From DASWRT01 sp036403035 (GTDB taxonomy: Bacteria > Pseudomonadota > Alphaproteobacteria > ATCC43930 > CGMCC-115725): 13,753 nt of DNA. Numbering within the stretch: the stretch's first letter is position 1; the number at the start of each line of letters is the position of its first letter. A model generated the notes under the pieces. The model had not been told where the DNA came from. It worked only from the letters and a program-made list of their open reading frames with translations, and made no database searches. The translations under genes and the position numbers were made by a program. The DNA lies in NCBI GenBank assembly GCA_036403035.1, contig DASWRT010000425.1, forward strand, positions 1 through 13,753. The letters are read 5' to 3'. Shown here piece after piece: positions 6,391-12,932 of the stretch.

Positions 6391-6720
6391 TCAGCTCCGG
6401 TAGTGGATCGCGAGCCAGACGGTCGGCGCCGCGGGATCGGTCCACTCCACGCGGTGGCGTCGGCGGGCCGGGATGTTCACCCAGTCGCCGGGTTCGAGCC
6501 TGCGCGCCTCGGGCTCGTCGGCGAAGCGGAGCCCAGCCGAGCCGGCGAGCAGGACGACCCATTCGTCGCGCTCCTGGTCGTACCAGAAGCCTGGCGGGCT
6601 CGCCTGCCCAGTCGAGACGATGCGCTCGATCCGGACATTCTGGGTTTCGTGCAGGGTACAGACTTCTTCGTCGGCGGCCGGCCGGACGGGAAGGTCGGCG
6701 AACAGGTTGAGCGGGGGCAT
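6391..6720 (-). CDS. Small single-domain cupin protein
   Basis: A 109-residue protein with one cupin beta barrel. Motif 1 is atypical: GFWYDQERDEWVVLLAG (44-60) keeps the acidic residue E53 but has no HxH. Motif 2, GDWVNIPARRRHRVEW (78-93), keeps H89. Metal binding may therefore be reduced or use other ligands. Close relatives of this size with the same WYDQ..DEWV signature are common uncharacterised cupins, so no substrate can be given. The ATG at 6720 is chosen over the frame extension to 6846, which lies over the divergent gene and is Arg/Pro-rich. Its start codon is 2 bp from that of the divergent peptidoglycan-binding gene. It converges on the Gly/Arg-rich gene with 45 bp between stops. 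Confidence 0.8.
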   Translation of the reverse strand: MPPLNLFADLPVRPAADEEVCTLHETQNVRIERIVSTGQASPPGFWYDQERDEWVVLLAGSAGLRFADEPEARRLEPGDWVNIPARRRHRVEWTDPAAPTVWLAIHYRS

Positions 6721-6722
6721 CG

Positions 6723-7352
6723 ATGTCGTCTCTTCTGCGGCGTGGATCACGGACGGAGCGTCGGGCAGGATCGGCCGCCGCGGCAAGCGCGCTCGCGCTG
6801 GTACTGATGCTGCTGTCGGCCGCCGGCACGGCGACCGTCGCGGCAACGGCGCAGGCCCCGTTCTGCCGGACGGATTTCCCCGCGAACCTTGCCGCGACCT
6901 CGCTTGCCGACATCCAGCAGCAGCTCTTGATGCACGGCTACGATCCGGGGCCGGCGGAGGGTGAGCTCAACGACCGCACCTGCCGCACGATCCTCGCCTA
7001 CCAGAAGGACGCCGGGCTCCAGCCGGACGGGATCGCCGGCCTGAAGCTCCAGAACCAGCTCAGGTTCAGCACGCCGCGGGTCATGGCGAGCACCCGGACC
7101 AAGGTCGACCCGCGCGTCGCCGAGGCGCAGGTCCTGCTGCGCCGGCTCGGCTATCTCGCCGCGCCGGCCGACGGCGTCGCCGGCCGCAGGACGCACGATG
7201 CGCTGATCCGCTTCCAGAAGGACCACAACCTGCCGGTTGAGACGCTGATCGACGATCAGACGATCGCCGAAATCCGCAAGGTCGACGCGGCGCAGGGGCA
7301 GCAACCGCCGTCGCAGGGACCGGTGCCGCCGGCGCCCGGCATCAGCGGCTGA
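6723..7352 (+). CDS. Exported protein with two peptidoglycan-binding domains
   Basis: A 209-residue protein. The N-terminus is a signal peptide: basic RRGSRTERR, hydrophobic ASALALVLMLLSAAG (21-35), likely cleaved after AQA (43-45). Two PG_binding_1-type three-helix repeats follow. The first spans about 60-113 (IQQQLLMHGYDPGPAEGELN, then TILAYQKDAG). The second spans about 130-187 (VLLRRLGYLAAPADGVAGRR, then ALIRFQKDHN). A Pro/Gln tail ends the protein. There is no hydrolase or transpeptidase domain, so it may anchor or sense the cell wall in the periplasm. The only other in-frame start (ATG at 6807) would remove the basic n-region, so 6723 is kept; GCGGGGG upstream is a modest ribosome-binding site inside the cupin gene. 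It converges on crcB. Confidence 0.8.
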   Translation: MSSLLRRGSRTERRAGSAAAASALALVLMLLSAAGTATVAATAQAPFCRTDFPANLAATSLADIQQQLLMHGYDPGPAEGELNDRTCRTILAYQKDAGLQPDGIAGLKLQNQLRFSTPRVMASTRTKVDPRVAEAQVLLRRLGYLAAPADGVAGRRTHDALIRFQKDHNLPVETLIDDQTIAEIRKVDAAQGQQPPSQGPVPPAPGISG

Positions 7353-7373
7353 ACCGGGCGGCGCGCGGTCTCG

Positions 7374-7766
7374 TCAGAGCTTCCCGCCGGCAAGAAAATG
7401 ACCGAGCGCGGTGCCGGCGATGCAGAGCAGCACCGAGGCCACGATATAGGCGAGGGCGCGCAGGCTCTCGCCGCCGCGCAACAGCTCCAGCGTTTGCAGG
7501 CTGAAGCTTGAGAAGGTCGTGAACCCGCCGCAGATGCCGACCATCACGAACAGCCGCATCTCCATGCTGGCCGGCCGCGGTCCGTCCGGCATCGTCAACG
7601 TCCCGAAATAACCGATCACGAACGAGCCGAGGATGTTGATGACGAGCGTGCCCCACGGGAACCTCTCGCCGACGAGGCGGACCGCCGCCAGCGACATCCA
7701 ATAGCGCGCGACGCCTCCCAGCGCGCTGCCGAGCGCGATCCAAAGGTACTTGCCGGCCATGTCCAT
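7374..7766 (-). CDS. crcB: Fluoride ion channel CrcB (Fluc)
   Basis: A 130-residue, four-TM inner-membrane protein of the usual Fluc length, which exports fluoride as an antiparallel dimer. Family signatures are present: GGVARYWMS (17-25), WGTLVINILGSFVIG (38-52) with the pore Asn, and GGFTTFSSFSLQ (79-90) with the conserved Thr and Phe residues. The start ATG (also in-frame ATG two codons on) follows GGGGAGAT by 4-5 nt. The TAA ending a degenerate MFS fragment overlaps this leader, so the leader is a relic of an MFS-crcB operon junction. I found no fluoride riboswitch upstream. The gene is now separated from its former partner by the TIR-gene insert. Confidence 0.93.
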   Translation of the reverse strand: MDMAGKYLWIALGSALGGVARYWMSLAAVRLVGERFPWGTLVINILGSFVIGYFGTLTMPDGPRPASMEMRLFVMVGICGGFTTFSSFSLQTLELLRGGESLRALAYIVASVLLCIAGTALGHFLAGGKL

Positions 7767-7975
7767 TCTTTATCTCCCCAGCGCACTTCGGCTACGGCCA
7801 TGCGGAATTCCTGTGCCGATGAGGGCGAGGAAAGTCAATCCGGCACCCGCAAGGAAGGATGCCGATGCGCTGCGGCGATTCCGCAGGGTCCGACGAGCAA
7901 ACTCGCGGCCGGCGTGGCGAGCCCGCCGGCGAGGTCGAATTCCCTGAGAGCCGTGCCGCACCAGTCCGCCGGCCG
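7689..7975. repeat. Left copy of duplicated MFS/crcB junction (direct repeat)
   Basis: Bases 7689-7770 align without gaps to 9248-9329; I count 71 of 82 identities, and 10 of the 11 differences are transitions. The longest exact match, 23 bp, covers the crcB start region (7748-7770). Similarity continues with small indels to about 7975, including shared GAAAGTCAATCCGGC and AGCCCGCCGGCGAGG blocks. The right copy is 9248-9530. The outer boundaries are approximate. Confidence 0.85.
7770..7975 (-). pseudogene. Frameshifted 3' remnant of the MFS transporter gene
   Basis: Reading the minus strand, the last 32 codons give ASASFLAGAGLTF and LALIGTGIPHG before a TAA. They match the C-terminus of the intact MFS protein (APAPFLAGAGLTFAALIGTG). 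Just upstream the similarity moves to another frame (DLAGGLATPAASLLVG against SLAGGLAALLASLLAG), so there is at least one frameshift. Nothing upstream of about 7975 is recognisably MFS. It is a decayed fragment with no intact gene. Confidence 0.8.
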
Positions 7976-8184
7976 TCGAGATTCGAGCCTCGGCGAGTGA
8001 TCTGTACGGCCATGGGCAGGTGTGCGGTAACGTCACATTCTGGCGACATCTCCCGACGCATCATTACGCGTGGTGCCGACGACCCAGATAGGGCCGGGCA
8101 ATAACCAGGGTTCGATGCGGCCGGCGACAGCTTTCCTTAAACGCTACTTGAATGTGCTTCAGTGCAAAAATCACAATGACAGCA

Positions 8185-8214
8185 TATAATTGAGCGAAAT
8201 TCATTCAGCGGAGG
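8185..8214 (+). promoter_or_regulatory. Candidate -10 box and ribosome-binding site of the TIR gene
   Basis: TATAAT at 8185-8190 is a perfect -10 hexamer in a locally AT-rich leader. No good -35 lies 16-18 nt upstream (GTGCAA at 8162 is weak). GGAGG at 8210-8214 is 6 nt before the ATG at 8221 and fixes the start. The rest of 7976-8220 shows no gene I can support. Confidence 0.5.
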
Positions 8215-8220
8215 CGGGAG

Positions 8221-9111
8221 ATGAAACCCAAGGTCTTCATCGGCTCCTCGCGGGAAGGTTTGAAGATTGCCGAAGCGATTCATACTCAGCTGACGTATGA
8301 CGCCGAATGTACGGTGTGGAAGGCTGGCGTATTCGGTCTTGGCACGAACACTCTCGATTCACTGATGGAGCAAGTGCGCGCTTCCGATTTCGGGGTCTTC
8401 GTGTTTTCGCCGGACGACACTGCGGACATCCGGGGACAGAGATTTCTCGTTGCGCGTGACAATGTATTGTATGAACTCGGTTTGTTTAGCGGCTACCTCG
8501 ATCCGGCCCGCTGTTTCTTCGTACTTCCCGGTGGCGTATCAGTCCGTACCCCGAGTGACCTCGCAGGGATAACCTCTGGAGAGTACGAGGCCGGCCGGCA
8601 GGATGGGAACTGGGAAGCTGCGGTAGTTCCCTTCTGCAACAAGGTAAGGACGCGGATACAGACGCTCGGTATGGCAACCGGTTCCGTTCCCGATGCACTG
8701 CGCGAAATGGCAATACGATTCGAGTGCGGCGACTGGATTTCCGACTTGAATATCAAAGTACAGCGGAAAGAAGAAATTATTGGTGAAATGGTTCGTTTCT
8801 TCCAGAACACGCCAGTTAACAAACATCGTCTATTGGCCCAGAACAGAGTCGGCTTTAATGTTGCCTTGGCGGCGGCGATACAGGCACGACCAAGCGAGGG
8901 TGATGCCGATCTAATTCTTGAGATCGATCCATTGAAGGTGACGCGCGGTGTTGCACAACGCACGTTATTTTCTACCATCGAGAAGTTAGAGCGAAAAAAG
9001 AGGATTCCGGGCGATAAGACTGTTCGCTTCGCCGACTGGCTGGGTAGGCTGCAAAACGTCCATGAAGCTGACAGAGCGTCACTCGACGCCCTCATAAGAC
9101 GGCTACGTTGA
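8221..9111 (+). CDS. TIR-domain protein of the Cap12/Pycsar-effector class, candidate NADase
   Basis: A 296-residue protein, probably cytosolic. Residues 1-150 match the TIR-like domain found in Cap12 (TIR-STING) and Pycsar TIR effectors. Visible motifs are KVFIGSSREGLKIAEAI (4-20), FGVFVFSPDD (57-66) and ARDNVLYELGLFSGYL (78-93). E85 sits where these NADases have their catalytic Glu, and DLAGITSGEYE (113-123) is the usual end of the domain. Residues 150-296 form a soluble helical C-terminal domain I do not recognise (AIRFECGDWISDL, EEIIGEMVRFF, SIRR-like basic tail). There is no STING-like or membrane segment. Known relatives deplete NAD+ on phage infection; activity here is inferred. No nucleotide cyclase is adjacent. 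The gene is clearly AT-richer than its neighbours (8761-8820 is 25/60 GC) and lies between two decayed junction copies, indicating transfer. Confidence 0.85.
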   Translation: MKPKVFIGSSREGLKIAEAIHTQLTYDAECTVWKAGVFGLGTNTLDSLMEQVRASDFGVFVFSPDDTADIRGQRFLVARDNVLYELGLFSGYLDPARCFFVLPGGVSVRTPSDLAGITSGEYEAGRQDGNWEAAVVPFCNKVRTRIQTLGMATGSVPDALREMAIRFECGDWISDLNIKVQRKEEIIGEMVRFFQNTPVNKHRLLAQNRVGFNVALAAAIQARPSEGDADLILEIDPLKVTRGVAQRTLFSTIEKLERKKRIPGDKTVRFADWLGRLQNVHEADRASLDALIRRLR

Positions 9112-9247
9112 CGGACGGCAACACGACCGCTGCGGGCGCGACAGGCAGGAAAAAACTCCAAACCGTACGGCGCATCACAAGCGAGATCAGCCGCGATGTG
9201 CGATTGACGAACCGAGAAAGGGCCTATGCTCTCGATTCGGCAGCGAT

Positions 9248-9325
9248 CAGCGACATTCATCGGTGCGCGACGCCTTCCGGCGCGCTGCCGAGCGCAACTC
9301 AAAGGCACTTGCCGGCCATGTCCAT
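9248..9325 (-). pseudogene. crcB 5' fragment with premature stop
   Basis: It begins ATG GAC ATG GCC GGC AAG like intact crcB, then reads TGC CTT TGA, where crcB has TAC CTT TGG, so it stops after eight codons. DNA similarity to crcB continues to about 9248, then ends. It lies directly after the stop codon of the intact MFS gene, whose final GGAGGTTGA also supplies a ribosome-binding site. It is a relic; any product would be an octapeptide. Confidence 0.8.
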
Positions 9326-9530
9326 TCTTCAACCTCCCGGCGCATCGCGGCGGCAATGCAGCAGTCCTGTGCCGATCAGGGCGGCGAAAGTCAATCCGGC
9401 GCCCGCGAGGAACGGCGCCGGTGCGCCGTAGCGGCTCCACACGAACCCGGCGAGCAGGCTGGCAAGCAGCGCGGCAAGCCCGCCGGCGAGGCTGAAGATC
9501 CCGAATGCGGTGCCGCGCCGGTCGGCGGGC
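9248..9530. repeat. Right copy of duplicated MFS/crcB junction (direct repeat)
   Basis: The counterpart of 7689-7975 in the same orientation. It contains the crcB fragment and the intact last 200 bp of the MFS gene. The sequence between the copies (about 7976-9247) is the inserted module. The stretch 9112-9247, between the TIR stop and this repeat, holds no gene or terminator I can support. Confidence 0.85.
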
Positions 9531-10591
9531 GCGGCATCGGCGACGAGGGCGGCGAGGATGCCCTGCGTCAACCCCATATGAAGACCCCACAGCGCAACGC
9601 CCACAGCGACTCCGGCGATGCCCGCCGGCGCGGCGGCCAGTACGAGGTCGGCGGCGGCGAGCACGGCGAAACCGGCGGCGAGCAGCCGCCATCGGCCGCC
9701 GCTCCGGTCGGACAGCAACCCCGCCGGATAGGCCGAGACCGCATAGACGACGTTCATCCCGACCAGCACGAGCGGCGCCAGCGCGACGTCGAGTCCGACA
9801 TCGGTCGCGCGAAGCACCAGGAACGCCTCGCTGAAGCGGGCGAGCGCGAACAGGGTCGCGATCGCGACGACGCGCCAGAAGGCCGGCCCGAGCCGGAACA
9901 GGTCTGCAGTGCGGATAGGCTCGCGCGGCGTCTCCGGGCTTGGGGCGGCGGCGGCGATCCGCTTCGGTTCCTCGACGCCGAGCACGAGCAGTACGACGGC
10001 GAGACAGGCCGGAACCGTCGCCGCCCAGAAGACGACGCGGAAGCTGTCGCCGGTCAGCGTCATCAGCAGCGTCGCAAGGAGCGGTCCGGCAAAGGCGCCG
10101 ACCGTGTCGAGCGATTGCCGCAGCCCGTAGCAGGCGCCGCGCAGATGCGGCGGCGCGATCTCGCCGATCAGCGCGTCGCGCGGCGCGCCACGGATTCCCT
10201 TGCCGATCCGGTCGATGAAGCGAGCCGCGAACACCCACCCGGCCGATGTCGCGAGCGGGAAAAGCGGCTTCGACAACGCGGCGAGCCCGTAGCCGAGGAC
10301 GGTGAGCCCCTTGCGGCTGCCGAGCCGGTCGCTGAGCGGCCCGGAGGCGATCCGGGTAAGCTGCGCGGCCGCTTCGGCGACTCCCTCGATCAGGCCGACC
10401 TCGGTCGTGCCGGCGCCGAGGACAACGACGAGGAACACCGGCAGCAGCGCGTGGATCATCTCGGACGAGACGTCCATCGCCATGCTGACGAACCCGAGCG
10501 CCCAGATGCCGCGGGGGATCTCCCGCCAGCCGGCGGCGTTCCCGGTTCGGCCGGCCGCCGGCGGCGCGTCGTCCCGCTGCTGCTGCGTCAC
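9329..10591 (-). CDS. Major facilitator superfamily transporter
   Basis: A 420-residue inner-membrane protein, the normal MFS size with about 12 TM segments. TM2-3 loop motif A appears as GPLSDRLGSRKG (near residue 83). RFIDRIGKGIRGAPRDALI (near residue 124) is typical of an uncharacterised MFS subgroup, and a second motif-A copy, GLLSDRSGGRWR, marks the C-terminal half. The substrate is unknown. The start is GTG at 10591, preceded by AGGGAAAG; the N-terminal 25 residues are polar, as expected. Its last codons GGA GGT TGA overlap the ribosome-binding site of a crcB fragment, showing it once headed an MFS-crcB operon. It is 72 bp downstream of the LtnD-like gene, with a hairpin between, so co-transcription is uncertain. 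Confidence 0.88.
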   Translation of the reverse strand: MTQQQRDDAPPAAGRTGNAAGWREIPRGIWALGFVSMAMDVSSEMIHALLPVFLVVVLGAGTTEVGLIEGVAEAAAQLTRIASGPLSDRLGSRKGLTVLGYGLAALSKPLFPLATSAGWVFAARFIDRIGKGIRGAPRDALIGEIAPPHLRGACYGLRQSLDTVGAFAGPLLATLLMTLTGDSFRVVFWAATVPACLAVVLLVLGVEEPKRIAAAAPSPETPREPIRTADLFRLGPAFWRVVAIATLFALARFSEAFLVLRATDVGLDVALAPLVLVGMNVVYAVSAYPAGLLSDRSGGRWRLLAAGFAVLAAADLVLAAAPAGIAGVAVGVALWGLHMGLTQGILAALVADAAPADRRGTAFGIFSLAGGLAALLASLLAGFVWSRYGAPAPFLAGAGLTFAALIGTGLLHCRRDAPGG

Positions 10592-10610
10592 CTTTCCCTG
10601 TAATCCAAGA

Positions 10611-10629
10611 TCGCCGGCCGAGCCGGCGA
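10611..10629 (-). terminator. Hairpin between the LtnD-like gene and the MFS gene
   Basis: TCGCCGGC (10611-10618) and GCCGGCGA (10622-10629) form a perfect 8-bp stem with a 3-nt loop. It lies 34 nt after the dehydrogenase stop codon and 19 nt before the MFS start. On the minus strand it is followed by TCTTGGATT, not a real T tract. It could attenuate rather than stop transcription. Confidence 0.4.
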
Positions 10630-10663
10630 CGTGTTCGCCTCGTCGAGAGGGGGCGTGTCCGGA

Positions 10664-11566
10664 TCAGCTCCCGCCGCTGACGCTGATCCCGGCGAGCCGC
10701 TCGAAGACCTTGACCACGGCCGCGTCATCCTCGCGGCCGAGGCCGGCGGCGGCTGCCATCAGGAAGAGCTGGTGCGCCGCCGCGGCGAGCGGCAGCGGGA
10801 ATTTCAGCTCGCGGCCGGTGTCGAGCACCAGCCCGAGATCCTTGACGAAGATGTCGACGGCGGAGAGCGGCGTGTAGTCGCCCTCCAGCATGTGCGGCAC
10901 CCGGTTCGAGAACATCCAGGAATTGCCGGCGCTGTTCGAGATCACCTCGAACAGCGTACGCGGGTCGGCGCCGGCGCGGGTGCCGAGCGCCATCGCCTCC
11001 GCCGCCGCCGCGATATGCACGCCGGCCAGGAGCTGGTTCACCGTCTTTACGGTCGAGCCGATGCCGGCCTTGTCGCCCAGCCGGTAGACCTTCTTCGCGA
11101 CGGCGTCGAGCGCGGGCCCCGCCTTCGCGAACGCCTCGTCCGGACCCGACGCCATCACGGTCAGCGTGCCGCCCTCGGCGCCGACCGTCCCGCCGCTCAC
11201 CGGCGCGTCGAGCATCGGGTGGCCGGTCTCCGCCAGCCGGTCGGCCAGCGCCGCCGCCGCACTGGCCGGCACCGTGCTGTTCAGCACCACGACGCTGCCG
11301 CGGGGGAGGGCGCCGACGGCGCCGTTCTCGCCGAACAGCACCGCGTCGGCCTGCGCCGCGTTGACGACCATCACGAACAGCACATCAGCGCCGGAAGCGG
11401 CTTCGGCCGGACTTGCCGCCGCCCGCCCGCCCGCCGCGGCGAAAGCAGCGACGGCTTCGCCGCGCACGTCCGTCCCGGCGACGTCGAACCCGGCGGCGAC
11501 CAGCCGCTTGGCCATCCCCGTCCCCATCGCGCCGAGCCCGATGAAGCCGACAGTCTCGCCACTCAT
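10664..11566 (-). CDS. ltnD: L-threonate dehydrogenase-like (3-hydroxyisobutyrate dehydrogenase family)
   Basis: A 300-residue NAD-dependent beta-hydroxyacid dehydrogenase. It has a Rossmann motif GLGAMG (10-15), the substrate-binding DAPVSGG (120-126), catalytic K174 in GSTVKTVNQLLAG, and N178. The C-terminal helical domain has NSAGNSWMFSNRVPHM (211-226) and AVDIFVKDLGLVLD (236-249), the signature of LtnD rather than of MmsB or GarR. LtnD oxidises the C2 hydroxyl of L-threonate to 2-oxo-tetronate. The usual partners OtnK (DUF1537 kinase) and OtnC aldolase are not in the window, so the true substrate may differ. The ATG at 11566 has GGGAGGG 7 nt upstream, and the frame extension to 11656 is rejected. 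It is the last gene of an operon with the enolase paralogue, 28 bp away. Confidence 0.8.
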   Translation of the reverse strand: MSGETVGFIGLGAMGTGMAKRLVAAGFDVAGTDVRGEAVAAFAAAGGRAAASPAEAASGADVLFVMVVNAAQADAVLFGENGAVGALPRGSVVVLNSTVPASAAAALADRLAETGHPMLDAPVSGGTVGAEGGTLTVMASGPDEAFAKAGPALDAVAKKVYRLGDKAGIGSTVKTVNQLLAGVHIAAAAEAMALGTRAGADPRTLFEVISNSAGNSWMFSNRVPHMLEGDYTPLSAVDIFVKDLGLVLDTGRELKFPLPLAAAAHQLFLMAAAAGLGREDDAAVVKVFERLAGISVSGGS

Positions 11567-11594
11567 CGCTTTACCCTCCCCGTGTTCGCTTCGC

Positions 11595-12932
11595 TTATTT
11601 GTGGCGTACCGTGCCGGCGCCCGCCGAGCCGGAGCGCAAAGCCGCGTGGCCGGCAAAGCGGGCGCGGCTGCCGAGCGCCTCTTCGATGCGCAGCGCCTCG
11701 TTCCACTTCGCCATCCGTTCCGAGCGCGCGAAGCTGCCGACCTTGAGCTGCGGCACGTTCCAGCCCACCGCGAGATGGACGATGGTCACGTCTTCGGTCT
11801 CGCCGGACCGGGCCGATACGATCGCGCCCCAGCCGGCCGCCCGCGCCGCTTCCGCGGCCTCCCGCGCCTCGGTCAGCGTGCCGACCTGATTCGGCTTCAC
11901 CAGCACCGCGTTGCAGATGCCGGCCGCCGCCGCCCGCCTGACCCGCGCCGCGTCGGTGACGAGGAAGTCGTCGCCGACGACCTGCACGCCGCGACCGGCG
12001 ACGGCCTGTGTGAAGCGGCGCAGACCGTCCGGGTCGTGCTCGGAGAGCGGGTCCTCGATCGAGACGATCGGGTACCGGTCGAGCCACCCGATCAGCAGCG
12101 CCGCCATGTCGTCGGAACCGAGGCGCCGTCCGTCGAGGGCGAGCCGGTAGTCGCCGTCCGTATGGAACTCCGAAGCGGCGACGTCGAGCGCGACCGCAAC
12201 CTCGTCGCCCGGCGTATAGCCGGCGGTCTCGATCGCGCGCATCAGCATGTCGAGCCCGGCCTCGTTGCTGTCGAAGGCAGGCCAGAAGCCGCCTTCGTCG
12301 GCCACGCCCTGCAACCGGCCGCTCTCCGCCATCAGCCGTTGCGCGGCGCGGTAGACCTCGGCCGTGCGTTCCAGCGCCTCGGCGAACGAGCCGGCCGACG
12401 GAGCCGTCACCATGAAATCCTGCACGTCGACGCGGCGCCCCGCATGCGCCCCGCCGCCGAAGATCTGAATCTCGGGCAGCGGCAGCGTCACGGGTTCCGT
12501 GGCTGCCGCGGCGGTGACGCCGAGCAGATAGGCGTACGGCGCCAGCCCATGCGCCGCCGCTGCGGCATGCAGCGCCGCCATCGACACCGCGACCGTCGCG
12601 TTGGCACCGAGCCGGCTCTTGTCCGGCGTGCCGTCCAGTTCGATCAGCCGCCGGTCGATCGCCCTCTGGTCGGTCGCGTCCATGCCCGCGAGCGCCGCCG
12701 CGATCTCGCCGCCGACATTGCCGACCGCACGCCGGACATCGAGGCCGCCGAGGTGCCTGCCGCCGTCGCGCAGTTCGACCGCCTCGCCGCTGCCCGTCGA
12801 TGCCCCGGCGGGCGCGATCGCCCGGCCGCGAGCGCCGCCCGCGAGCGCGATCTCGGCCTCGACGGTCGGGCGTCCGCGCGAATCCCAGACGCGCCGCCCA
12901 TGCACCGAAACTATCCGCGTATTGCAGCTCAC
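11595..12932 (-). CDS. Divergent enolase paralogue
   Basis: A 445-residue protein, about normal enolase length. The order of motifs is that of enolase: WDSRGRPTVE (16-25), GASTG loop (43-47), DKSRLGAN (104-111), GGAHAG (160-165), VADEGGF (210-216), ALDVAASEF (248-256), YPIVSIEDP (287-295), VVGDD (318-322), LVKPNQVGTLTE (344-355), SARSGETED (373-381) and SERMAKWNEALRIEE (404-418). Metal ligands D250, E293 and D321, catalytic E213 and K346, and K397 are kept. However, A374 replaces the phosphate-contacting His (yeast H373), and D172 replaces yeast E168. This argues against normal 2-phosphoglycerate dehydration. The GTG start at 12932 overlaps the kinase stop by 4 bp (GTGA) and has GGAG 8 nt upstream. 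Confidence 0.85.
   Translation of the reverse strand: MSCNTRIVSVHGRRVWDSRGRPTVEAEIALAGGARGRAIAPAGASTGSGEAVELRDGGRHLGGLDVRRAVGNVGGEIAAALAGMDATDQRAIDRRLIELDGTPDKSRLGANATVAVSMAALHAAAAAHGLAPYAYLLGVTAAAATEPVTLPLPEIQIFGGGAHAGRRVDVQDFMVTAPSAGSFAEALERTAEVYRAAQRLMAESGRLQGVADEGGFWPAFDSNEAGLDMLMRAIETAGYTPGDEVAVALDVAASEFHTDGDYRLALDGRRLGSDDMAALLIGWLDRYPIVSIEDPLSEHDPDGLRRFTQAVAGRGVQVVGDDFLVTDAARVRRAAAAGICNAVLVKPNQVGTLTEAREAAEAARAAGWGAIVSARSGETEDVTIVHLAVGWNVPQLKVGSFARSERMAKWNEALRIEEALGSRARFAGHAALRSGSAGAGTVRHK

Noticed and set aside
8148..8190. TTGAAT at 8148 as the -35 box paired with TATAAT at 8185
   Set aside because: The spacing is 31 nt, far outside the 16-18 nt range, so only the -10 hexamer is retained as a candidate.
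7767..8220. A fluoride riboswitch upstream of crcB
   Set aside because: I looked on the minus strand for the conserved GGxGAUGG and pseudoknot elements and did not find them. The sequence is MFS-gene remnant followed by insert DNA. The region 10592-10663 before the MFS gene also lacks them.
8221..9111. A complete CBASS or Pycsar operon
   Set aside because: No CD-NTase, nucleotide cyclase, E1/E2/JAB or other accessory gene flanks the TIR gene. The neighbours are a fluoride channel and an MFS transporter.
7976..9247. An insertion sequence or transposon carrying the TIR gene
   Set aside because: There is no transposase, no terminal inverted repeats and no short target duplication. The flanks are a long diverged direct repeat of chromosomal gene sequence.
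9108..9431. A TTG-initiated frame overlapping the TIR gene stop
   Set aside because: It runs through the crcB pseudogene and into the antisense of the MFS gene, with no motif or ribosome-binding site.
8493..10238. A 581-codon minus-strand frame antisense to the TIR gene and across the MFS gene
   Set aside because: Composition is Arg/Ala-rich, it has no motifs, and it crosses the insert boundary and two better-supported genes.
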